DNA of 45,928 nt from the NCBI GenBank assembly GCA_964012725.1, contig CAXGTL010000006.1:1-45928 (forward strand), read 5' to 3'. This DNA is from CAXGTL01 sp964012725. Its GTDB lineage: Archaea; Nanobdellota; Nanobdellia; Woesearchaeales; CAXGTL01. Positions 24,400-30,403 of this stretch are shown here, in pieces. The notes under the pieces were generated by a model, which was not told the origin of the DNA, searched no databases, and saw only the letters and a program-made list of their open reading frames with translations. Positions within the stretch are counted from its first letter, which is position 1. Each line of letters begins with the position of its first letter. A program made the position numbers and the translations under genes.

Positions 24400-25557
24400 T
24401 TAAATTTTTAAAAACTTTTTTCTGTAACTCTGATCTAACATTTTGCAACCTTTAAAAGAAGCTTGATTAAATTCTTTCATATGTGATAATTTATCCCATA
24501 TTAAATAAAGTGGTGTTTTTAAAACATTCCCTATAACTAAAGGGTTGAAATCACAAGGACAGATATCTCCATAAGGACTAACATAAAAAAAAGTTGTTCC
24601 GCCTGAACATCCCAATCCCTTATAACTTTTTATATGGGAATAAGAATAAACTGCAGGAAAATCATATCTTTTATTATATTTATTAACAATGTCAATTATA
24701 TTTTGAGTCCATGATTGATCATTAATAATATCATTTCTGTGTATAAGTTTACCAGTGGGAATGTTATCAAAGATAATTATTTCATTAACCTTTAATTTTT
24801 TACCTAATCTAATAATATCATCAAGCTCCCCACTTTCAACTTGTTTTTTTGATAAACAAGAAGAGATTCCCACTATAAGTCCTTGTTTTTTAGCAGCCTT
24901 GATTCCTTCAATGGTTTTTAAAAATAATCTTTTTTTATTTCGTAATAAATCATGTTTTTTAGGAATACTTGAATCAATACTAACATTAACACTATTAAGT
25001 CCTGCTTTTTTTAATTTTTTCACGTTTTCTTTTAAAAACCAACCATTAGTAAACAAAAGTGTCACTGATAAATCTTTATCAACACTTTTAATTAATTTAT
25101 AAATGTCTTTCCTCATAAGTGGCTCACCACCAGAAAACATAATCGTACAAACTCCTAATTGTTGTGCATCATGAATTACTTTTTTAATTTGGTTAGTATT
25201 CAAAACTTTTCTTTTTTGTTGATGTAATTTCATAGACTTAAAACTACAATGAATACAATTACAATTACATTTATCAGTAATGGCAATATTGATCATGTTA
25301 GGATGTTTTCTGTTTTGCATTATACTTATTGTATTCCTTGCTTCCATATTTGCTTGAACTTTACTTAATGCAGGTGGTGAAAAAGAACTATAAACAGGAC
25401 ATCCATTAGACCAAGCTATAATTTTATCGTGATTGATATACCCTTTATACACACCTTTAATTATATTAACTGAAAAAGAGATCATTTTAGTCATACATGC
25501 TATAATCAATCTAGTATCTTCTACTTCTTTTATTATTTTACTTTTAAAATATCCCAT
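24400..25557 (-). CDS. Radical SAM enzyme with SPASM-like C-terminus
   Basis: 385 aa. An N-terminal extension of about 105 residues with a hydrophobic stretch (LIIACMTKMISFSVNIIKGVY) could touch the membrane. The radical-SAM core follows: CNCNCIHC (CxxxCxxC), MFSGGEPLMRKD and NVSIDSS. The C-terminal region has Cys residues in GLGCSGG and DICPCDFNP plus GCKML, resembling SPASM/twitch auxiliary cluster ligands. Relatives modify peptides, sugars or lipids. It is the first gene of the minus-strand cluster, divergent from the membrane trio starting at 25628; the intergenic gap holds a TATA-like TTTATATATG. Confidence 0.87.
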   Translation of the reverse strand: MGYFKSKIIKEVEDTRLIIACMTKMISFSVNIIKGVYKGYINHDKIIAWSNGCPVYSSFSPPALSKVQANMEARNTISIMQNRKHPNMINIAITDKCNCNCIHCSFKSMKLHQQKRKVLNTNQIKKVIHDAQQLGVCTIMFSGGEPLMRKDIYKLIKSVDKDLSVTLLFTNGWFLKENVKKLKKAGLNSVNVSIDSSIPKKHDLLRNKKRLFLKTIEGIKAAKKQGLIVGISSCLSKKQVESGELDDIIRLGKKLKVNEIIIFDNIPTGKLIHRNDIINDQSWTQNIIDIVNKYNKRYDFPAVYSYSHIKSYKGLGCSGGTTFFYVSPYGDICPCDFNPLVIGNVLKTPLYLIWDKLSHMKEFNQASFKGCKMLDQSYRKKFLKI

Positions 25558-25627
25558 TTTAATAAAGAAAAATCACAACATTTATATATGTTTCCTCCAT
25601 AATAAGTATATAAAAAGGGGTTTTTAA

Positions 25628-26197
25628 ATGAAAACATTCATATTTGAAATAAGTGTAATCTTAATTTCTGTTTTGTTACTTTTAGTATTAGTAAAGATGG
25701 AGAAAAAAACATTAAAAAGGTATTTGATTTTAGTTGTTGGATTCTTAATTTTTGAGTTTTTTACTCAACCTTTATGGCACAATAAGAATATGAGTAATTG
25801 GGCGTATTTATACCAAGATGTTAGTTGGGTTTTAACAATTGGTTGGGCAAGTATTCTTTTATTTTCAATGTTTATTACTGATTATTATTTCAAGTTAAGA
25901 GAAACAAAAAGGTTTTTTATTTATTTATTAATTGCTGGAATAATAGGTATTATTGCTGAAGCTATTGTGATTTCCTTAGGTATTAGATCTTATTCCCCTG
26001 ATGTTATGGTTGTATTGAGTAATATCAATATTGTATTTACACAAGTCCCAATTGAAACATTATATTATATGCCTGTTTTTATGGCTTTAATTATTGGATT
26101 TACAAGATATTTTGAAATGTGTTTTAATAAAACTACAAAGATAAAATCCAAAAAAACACACAAAAAAACAAAAAGAGGAAATAAAAGAAAAAAATGA
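25628..26197 (+). CDS. Multi-pass membrane protein, tandem paralogue 1
   Basis: 189 aa with about five or six hydrophobic helices and a highly basic C-terminal tail of about 20 residues (Lys/Arg/Thr). It is paralogous to the next gene: both contain FE-x(3-4)-P, a NW/SW-x-Y-x-Y-x-D-x-S/SF-V-x-T-x-GW block, and PxE...MPVFMAL-IIGFT/IPMFFAL-VIGFT. No known family identified. Its stop overlaps the start of paralogue 2 (ATGA). The genes sit divergently beside the radical-SAM operon inside the proposed island. Confidence 0.7.
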   Translation: MKTFIFEISVILISVLLLLVLVKMEKKTLKRYLILVVGFLIFEFFTQPLWHNKNMSNWAYLYQDVSWVLTIGWASILLFSMFITDYYFKLRETKRFFIYLLIAGIIGIIAEAIVISLGIRSYSPDVMVVLSNINIVFTQVPIETLYYMPVFMALIIGFTRYFEMCFNKTTKIKSKKTHKKTKRGNKRKK

Positions 26198-26769
26198 ATT
26201 GTCAAATTCCAGTATTTTGTGATGCAAATGTAAAAACAATTCCCATCTCAGGAACAACCATTTTAATTTTTGAGATAATTATGATTCTTTTATTTATAGG
26301 AATAATATTATATTTATTTAAAATTAAACATAAAAAAACTTTACGTAATCTTTTAATAACACTTATTGGAGTAATATTATTTGAATTAATGATTGAACCG
26401 ATGGTCATAAATACAGGGTTTTCATCATGGACTTACTATTACAATGATATGAGTTTTGTCATTACTTTAGGTTGGGTTTTGATTGTTGGTATTTCTATAT
26501 CCTTAATAGATTTTACATTTCCTAAATTATCTGAATTTAAGAAGTTTTGGCTTTATCTATGTACAATAGATGCAATTGCATTACCAATAGAAATACTTTT
26601 AGTTCAAACTGGAATGAGATTTTATTCACAATCTCTTATAGCATCATCATATGGTGCAAATATTCCTTTTACTATTTTACCACTAGAAGTTGCTTTTGCA
26701 ATACCAATGTTCTTTGCTTTGGTAATTGGATTTACAAAATATTGGGAGAAGATGTTAAATGCAAAATGA
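26194..26769 (+). CDS. Multi-pass membrane protein, tandem paralogue 2
   Basis: 191 aa, about six helices, paralogous to the preceding gene but with a longer N-terminus (MNCQIPVFCDANVKTIPISG) and no basic tail. The conserved SSWTYYYNDMSFVITLGW block in the middle suggests a shared ligand or interface. It is coupled by a 4-nt overlap upstream and an 11-nt overlap with the next gene. A heterodimeric membrane complex is a reasonable inference; function unknown. Confidence 0.7.
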   Translation: MNCQIPVFCDANVKTIPISGTTILIFEIIMILLFIGIILYLFKIKHKKTLRNLLITLIGVILFELMIEPMVINTGFSSWTYYYNDMSFVITLGWVLIVGISISLIDFTFPKLSEFKKFWLYLCTIDAIALPIEILLVQTGMRFYSQSLIASSYGANIPFTILPLEVAFAIPMFFALVIGFTKYWEKMLNAK

Positions 26770-26995
26770 AAAATTAGATAAAGAATTAATGCCTAATCTT
26801 GCTATCATACTATTTTCCATTGCAGGAGTAATAGGACTTATTTTTGGTCTATTTAATGGATTTGGTGCTTTGTCAATACTTTGTATTTTTGCATTTGGTG
26901 TGGTAGGTGCACCTTTTATTATTTTTATTATGGTAGTTGTTTATGTTATTGTGGCTATAAAGAAACATTTTCAAAAACAAGAGTTTGAAGTCTAG
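26759..26995 (+). CDS. Small two-helix membrane protein
   Basis: 78 aa with two or three hydrophobic helices (LAIILFSIAGVIGLIFGLF; ILCIFAFGVVGAPFIIFIMVVVYVIVA) and a short basic/acidic tail. Its start overlaps the preceding gene by 11 nt, so it is the third member of a coupled membrane-protein operon. No family recognised. Confidence 0.6.
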   Translation: MQNEKLDKELMPNLAIILFSIAGVIGLIFGLFNGFGALSILCIFAFGVVGAPFIIFIMVVVYVIVAIKKHFQKQEFEV

Positions 26996-27021
26996 GCTAA
27001 TAATTTTATTAAAATTTTTGT

Positions 27022-27567
27022 TTATGATTCTTCTTTACACATTTTTCTTCTTCCTTCAGAAGAGATGAGATCACAAACAGAAATATCATTATTATTTTTA
27101 GCAACAAGATATAGGCAATTATCTTTAAAACCTTTTAATTGATTGCAAGTATCTTGATTATTAATGTTTCCTAATCTTGGTGGTTGTGAATAACTTTTAT
27201 AATCATTAAAGGCTTCTCTAAAACAAAATTCCCAAGCAGGAATTTCATATGAACCTTCTTCCATCAAAGTATATTCTATATTGGAAGCTTCATTACATAA
27301 AACAATAAATTCATCATTTATATTATTTTGATTAATAGTATAGATTAAACAAATATCTTTAAACATAATTTTTTCTTCATATTCTTTTAGATTAGGGATG
27401 TATTCCTTTACAAAATCTTCATTAACAATTTTATCACCTAATTCTAAACATAACTTAGGGTTGTTTTGTTCTAAAATCTCTTCTAAATCATCAGGTGTGT
27501 AAACTGCTTCTTTCATACAACCAGCCATTAAAATTAATAATAACAATAATATAATTTTGTACTTCAT
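27022..27567 (-). CDS. Cys-rich lipoprotein
   Basis: 181 aa. Signal peptide with lipobox LILMAGC (Cys17), then an exported domain with nine further Cys, many in pairs (KLCLELGDK, KDICLIY, VLCNEA, EFCFREA, DTCNQLKGFKDNCLYLVAK, SVCDLI, KMCKEE). The C-terminal CxxLxxxxDxCLxxxA pattern resembles short Cys-paired helical repeats seen in many DPANN surface proteins; disulfide bonding is likely. It is convergent with the membrane trio and is the last protein gene before tRNA-Glu. Confidence 0.7.
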   Translation of the reverse strand: MKYKIILLLLLILMAGCMKEAVYTPDDLEEILEQNNPKLCLELGDKIVNEDFVKEYIPNLKEYEEKIMFKDICLIYTINQNNINDEFIVLCNEASNIEYTLMEEGSYEIPAWEFCFREAFNDYKSYSQPPRLGNINNQDTCNQLKGFKDNCLYLVAKNNNDISVCDLISSEGRRKMCKEES

Positions 27568-27714
27568 ATATTGAGTAAAGATTATACACTATTTAAACTA
27601 TTTGTTATTATACCACAACAAAAAACGAAAAATATATGTTTTGTTAATATATGAGCAATTCTTCTTAATTGGCTTGATAACTTAGCAAAATGTGGCCAAT
27701 TGTTCCTAATAGAA

Positions 27715-27733
27715 TAAATGCCCCGGCCGGGAC
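27715..27733 (-). repeat. Island-bounding repeat inside tRNA-Glu (candidate attL)
   Basis: Identical to 19821-19839. It covers the last exon of tRNA-Glu almost exactly: identity runs from the trailer through discriminator, acceptor and T-stem strands to T60 and the last intron nucleotide, and stops there. Confidence 0.65.
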
Positions 27734-27828
27734 TTTCGCATAAGTTTCGAACCCGAGTCCTTGCCTTACTTTCTAACTAATTGTTAGTCGAAAGGGCAAG
27801 ATGATTGGCCGGACTACACCACCGGGGC
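27719..27828 (-). tRNA. tRNA-Glu(TTC) with two introns
   Basis: Acceptor GCCCCGG/CCGGGGC (5' end at 27828), D arm uninterrupted (loop AGTCCGGCCAA), discriminator A. Anticodon intron 27767-27788 (22 nt): central helix CTTT/AAAG, inner helix CTAAC/GTTAG, bulges CGA and TAA, a textbook BHB. T-loop intron 27733-27745 (13 nt): central helix TTCG/CGAA, bulges AAA and AGT, only a 6-nt inner loop. Spliced product is 75 nt with anticodon loop CTTTCGA and T loop TTCGAAT, typical archaeal tRNA-Glu. Its 3' end is the island boundary repeat. Confidence 0.95.
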
Positions 27829-27924
27829 GTAATATGAATTATTTTATGTTGATTTAAAAAACTTTGTAAAAAAAATGGGCCTGCGGGGACTTTCATTCAC
27901 AACCTTTACCTGTCTAAAACCAAT

Positions 27925-27943
27925 GTGTGGCTTTATGCCGCAC
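27925..27943 (-). repeat. Hairpin element, copy 1 (T-loop intron of tRNA-Ile)
   Basis: On the minus strand GTGCGGC-ATAAA-GCCACAC, a hairpin of seven positions with one C-A mismatch. It differs from copy 2 at 28081-28099 by one loop nucleotide. Confidence 0.6.
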
Positions 27944-28080
27944 TTGTTTTCCCCAGGCTTTTTTTAAAAGGCTGTTGGAATTTGAACCCCGGACCGCAGC
28001 TTCACTCAAGGTGAAGTTATATATGAAACACACCCATATAAGAGCTGTGCTCCAATTGCCTGAACTTACCAGTTTATCTC

Positions 28081-28099
28081 GTGTGGCTTCATGCCGCAC
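28081..28099 (-). repeat. Hairpin element, copy 2 (D-loop intron of tRNA-Ile)
   Basis: On the minus strand GTGCGGC-ATGAA-GCCACAC. It matches copy 1 at 18 of 19 positions, while the flanking intron sequence is unrelated. Confidence 0.6.
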
Positions 28100-28213
28100 T
28101 ATCCCGATTGAACCTGATAAGGTTCACCAGGCTAAGCAACAGGCCCATTGCTTATCTATATATAAGAAAAAAGATATTTCGTTTATAAATGTTTTGAAAT
28201 GTTTCTCTTGATA

Positions 28214-28314
28214 AAATTCTTGCTCACTAACGTTCGCTACTGCCCTGCCTACTCAGAATTATTGAAATACTATTCTGAGTTACGGCAGAAAAATAGTAGG
28301 CAGTAACAGAATTT
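28214..28314. ncRNA. Nested hairpin between tRNA-Ile and lgt
   Basis: Three nested helices: AAATTCT (28214-28220) with AGAATTT (28308-28314); TACTGCC (28238-28244) with GGCAGTA (28299-28305); and ACTCAGAAT (28251-28259) with ATTCTGAGT (28272-28280). It is GC-enriched and coding-free. It could be a small RNA, or the terminator and 3' UTR of lgt (minus strand), whose stop is at 28317. Confidence 0.4.
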
Positions 28315-28316
28315 CA

Positions 28317-29108
28317 TCAAAGTTTTTTATTTGTTTTTCTTTTTCTAAATATTAATAACCAAACACCAACCGCAATCATCACAATACTTAGCCATTGTCC
28401 TGTCTTGAGACCAAAATATAAGTTTTCTAATTTCCATATGTCTGTAATGATTCTTAAAACACCATAACCAATTAAAAACATTATTGATAATTTCTTTGTG
28501 CCAATAAAAGTTTTAATTTTGTGTCTGTTAATGTAAATAATAAATATTAAAAATAAGAAAAGTAATAAATGTGATAAAGATGCATATATTTGGTAAGGAT
28601 GTCTGCAGATATTATCTACTCTTGGAAAAATCATGCACCATTTTGCTGTTGATGGTGTTCCAACTAATTCTTGGTTAATTAAGTTTGCAATCCTACCTAA
28701 TATCAAAGTAAATATACCAATAACTGATGAAATGTCTAATAATTTCCAAATATTTATTTTATTCTTTTTACAAAATAACCATGTTGCTAATAAAAGTCCA
28801 GCTAAACCTCCATGAAAGCTTAGACCTCCATGCCAAATCATTAGGATTTCTATTGGGTTTGTAATTAATGTATTGAATTGATAAAATAACATTTCAAACA
28901 CTCTTGCACCTAATACAATGCTAATCATAATGTATAAAACATAAGTATCAACATTGTCTTTGTCAAAGTTTGGTATTAATTGTTTTTTAGCAACATAATA
29001 CATGGTTAAATAAAATAGTATGAAACCAAGTGCATATATTAAGCCATAATATCTTATCTTTAGAAAGCCAAGTTCGAATAAGATTGGGTTGATGTTTATT
29101 GTGTACAT
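28317..29108 (-). CDS. lgt: Prolipoprotein diacylglyceryl transferase (bacterial type)
   Basis: 263 aa, about seven membrane helices, full length. Lgt transfers diacylglycerol from phosphatidylglycerol to the lipobox Cys of prolipoproteins. All main motifs are visible: YGLIYALGF in helix 1, HGGLSFHGGLAG with His99, the Lgt signature GRIANLINQELVG with Arg139, Asn142 and Glu147, RHPYQIYASL, YGVLRIITDIWK and GQWLSIVMI. These parallel E. coli His103, Arg143, Asn146 and Glu151 with a constant offset of four. Bacterial Lgt is unexpected in archaea, whose lipids are ether-linked; transfer from bacteria is the likely origin. Three lipobox proteins occur in this window. Confidence 0.94.
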   Translation of the reverse strand: MYTININPILFELGFLKIRYYGLIYALGFILFYLTMYYVAKKQLIPNFDKDNVDTYVLYIMISIVLGARVFEMLFYQFNTLITNPIEILMIWHGGLSFHGGLAGLLLATWLFCKKNKINIWKLLDISSVIGIFTLILGRIANLINQELVGTPSTAKWCMIFPRVDNICRHPYQIYASLSHLLLFLFLIFIIYINRHKIKTFIGTKKLSIMFLIGYGVLRIITDIWKLENLYFGLKTGQWLSIVMIAVGVWLLIFRKRKTNKKL

Positions 29109-29192
29109 GTGTTGTTAGTGTGTTAAATACTATTTAAATCTTCTTAATCATAGCAACCTTTTTATATCAGTTATTAGTTTTCTATATATAAT

Positions 29193-29320
29193 GGGTTTGT
29201 GGTCTAGTGGCTACATAGTCACTCGCTGTTGGTGCGTGTGATTTGCTACAGATGACAGCGCCCTTACAAGCTTTATGCTAAGTGAGGCGTTAATCGCCGG
29301 TTCGAGTCCGGCCAGACCCA
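29193..29320 (+). tRNA. tRNA-Val(TAC) with two introns
   Basis: Acceptor GGGTTTG/CAGACCC, discriminator A, preceded by a TATA element (TTTTTATAT near 29159-29167). D-loop intron 29213-29251 (39 nt; central helix GTGG/CTAC, bulges CTA and AGA, inner hairpin TCAC..GTGA). Anticodon intron 29269-29284 (16 nt; CTTA/TAAG, bulges CAA and TGA). The T loop TTCGAGT is intact, the only one of six tRNAs here without a T-loop intron. Spliced length is 73 nt with anticodon loop CTTACAA and stem GCGCC/GGCGT. Confidence 0.92.
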
Positions 29321-29352
29321 TTCATAGTTTTGTGGCATTTACTTAAAGTAAT

Positions 29353-29514
29353 GCAGCAGTAGTCTAATGGTTACAATCCTTTTTAGGGTTATCATTAAAG
29401 GACGGTACCCTGCCACGGTATCAATTCGAGTTCGAAATGTGGCTCAACTTTGGTCAACGTGCCTTCATGCACAAATACAATATTGGCCTATCATCGAAAG
29501 TCTCGGCTGCTGCA
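29353..29514 (+). tRNA. tRNA-Gly(GCC) with two introns
   Basis: Acceptor GCAGCAG/CTGCTGC. D-loop intron 29372-29398 (27 nt): outer GTCT/GGAC, central AATG/CATT, bulges GTT and AAA, a clean BHB. T-loop intron 29437-29500 (64 nt): central TTCG/CGAA, bulges AAA and AGT, with an internal hairpin GTGC-CTTCAT-GCAC. The anticodon arm GTACC-CTGCCAC-GGTAT is continuous (anticodon GCC), unlike the five other tRNAs here. Spliced length is 71 nt with D loop AATGGTA, T stem TCGAG/CTCGG and loop TTCGAAT. It lies 32 nt after tRNA-Val, probably cotranscribed. Confidence 0.93.
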
Positions 29515-29536
29515 TATTTTATTTTTCTCCACTAGA

Positions 29537-29544
29537 TTTATATA
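29537..29544 (+). promoter_or_regulatory. TATA box of scpA
   Basis: TTTATATA ends 23 nt before the scpA ATG, so this mRNA is predicted leaderless. Confidence 0.55.
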
Positions 29545-29566
29545 TTAATTCAATATATCTTATTTC

Positions 29567-30403
29567 ATGCAAGACAAAATCTTTGACATGTTAATGAAAG
29601 AAGAGGAGATTACATGGCAGACTATACTCTATGACCTTGTTAAGTCAGAGAAGATGGATCCATGGAACATTGAAATCTCTATTCTTACAAAAAGATATAT
29701 GGATATGCTGAAGGAGTTAAAAGAACTTGATTTTAGACTAAGCGGTAAAGTGGTTTTGGCTGCTGCTATCTTGTTAAGGATAAAATCAAAAAGGTTGGTT
29801 GGTAAAGATCTTGATGATTTGGATGCTTTGTTTGCATCAATGGATGAAACTGAATATGATGTAAGCTTTTTCCAAGACTTTGGTTTATTTTTTAAGCAAT
29901 ATAAAAAAAGTTCTGTTGAAGAAATATTGAAATTAATCCCAAGAACACCACAACCAAGAAAAAGAAAAGTTTCTATCTATGATTTAATAGGTGCTTTAGA
30001 ACAAGCAATGGAAGTTAAAAAAAGAAGAGCAGTAAGGTATGTTGAAAATGAACCACACATTGAATTACCAGAGAAAAAGATAGATATAACACAAGTAATA
30101 AGAGATGTTTATGGTAGAGTTAAAAACTTTTTTCTTAAAGTTTCAGTAGGACAAAATAAATTAAAGTTTTCAAAACTATTACCTGAGAATCCTAGTAAAG
30201 AAGACAAAGTTTTTACATTCATTCCTTTACTTCATCTAACTAATCAAAGGAAGATTGATCTTAATCAAGAAAATCATTTTGGTGAAATTGAAATTGGCCT
30301 TGCTAAGAAGGGAGAAGATGTTGAAGAAGAAATTGTTGATGAAGTTAATAAAAGTAAAGAGATAAATAAAGAAATTAAAAAAATTAAAATTGAATCAAAT
30401 TAA
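29567..30403 (+). CDS. scpA: Segregation and condensation protein A (kleisin)
   Basis: 278-aa ScpA kleisin, which bridges SMC heads in the prokaryotic condensin. The N-terminal SMC-neck-binding region (LVKSEKMDPWNIEISILTKRYMDMLKELKELDFRLSGKVVLAAAILLRIKSKRL) is strongly diagnostic. The middle is a charged linker, and the C-terminal winged helix is recognisable as IRDVYGRVKNFFLKV ... FTFIPLLHLTNQRKIDLNQENHFGEIEI. It ends in a Glu/Lys tail. Neither SMC nor ScpB is in this window. The TATA box 23 nt before the ATG indicates leaderless transcription. The stop overlaps the convergent exported-protein gene by 4 nt. Confidence 0.92.
   Translation: MQDKIFDMLMKEEEITWQTILYDLVKSEKMDPWNIEISILTKRYMDMLKELKELDFRLSGKVVLAAAILLRIKSKRLVGKDLDDLDALFASMDETEYDVSFFQDFGLFFKQYKKSSVEEILKLIPRTPQPRKRKVSIYDLIGALEQAMEVKKRRAVRYVENEPHIELPEKKIDITQVIRDVYGRVKNFFLKVSVGQNKLKFSKLLPENPSKEDKVFTFIPLLHLTNQRKIDLNQENHFGEIEIGLAKKGEDVEEEIVDEVNKSKEINKEIKKIKIESN

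Larger units (their letters stand above)
19821..27733. mobile_element. Putative 7.9-kb genomic island at tRNA-Glu
   Basis: A 19-nt identical direct repeat occurs at 19821-19839 and 27715-27733. The right copy is the 3' end of the intact tRNA-Glu gene plus four trailer nucleotides; the left copy is an isolated fragment. This is the classical pattern of integration into a tRNA 3' end. Between the repeats are accessory genes only: the radical-SAM cluster, a three-gene membrane operon and a lipoprotein. No integrase or transposase is visible, so the element would be immobile or mobilised in trans. A split-tRNA 3' fragment or a plain tRNA relic is the alternative. Confidence 0.5.
27876..28146 (-). 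tRNA. tRNA-Ile(TAT) with three introns
   Basis: Acceptor GGGCCTG/CAGGCCC, 5' end at 28146. D-loop intron 28056-28126 (71 nt; central helix GCCT/AGGC, bulges GGT and AAT). Anticodon intron 28003-28036 (34 nt; CTTA/TGAG, inner GGGTG/CACCT). T-loop intron 27890-27980 (91 nt; TTCA/TGAA, bulges AAT and AGT). Spliced length is 75 nt: D stem GCTT/GAGC, anticodon stem CAGCT/AGCTG, loop CTTATAA (anticodon TAT), T stem CGGGG/CCCCG. A TAT anticodon for AUA is rare in archaea, most of which use a modified CAT; Nanoarchaeum and Korarchaeum are recalled exceptions. Introns exceed the exons 196 to 75. Confidence 0.9.

Noticed and set aside
27914..28211. Overlapping ORFs of 61 and 94 codons on both strands
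   Set aside because: They run through tRNA-Ile exons and introns; the RNA gene explains the sequence completely.
29367..29594. 75-codon ORF on the plus strand
   Set aside because: It covers tRNA-Gly with its T-loop intron and the scpA promoter; it is a by-product of the tRNA.
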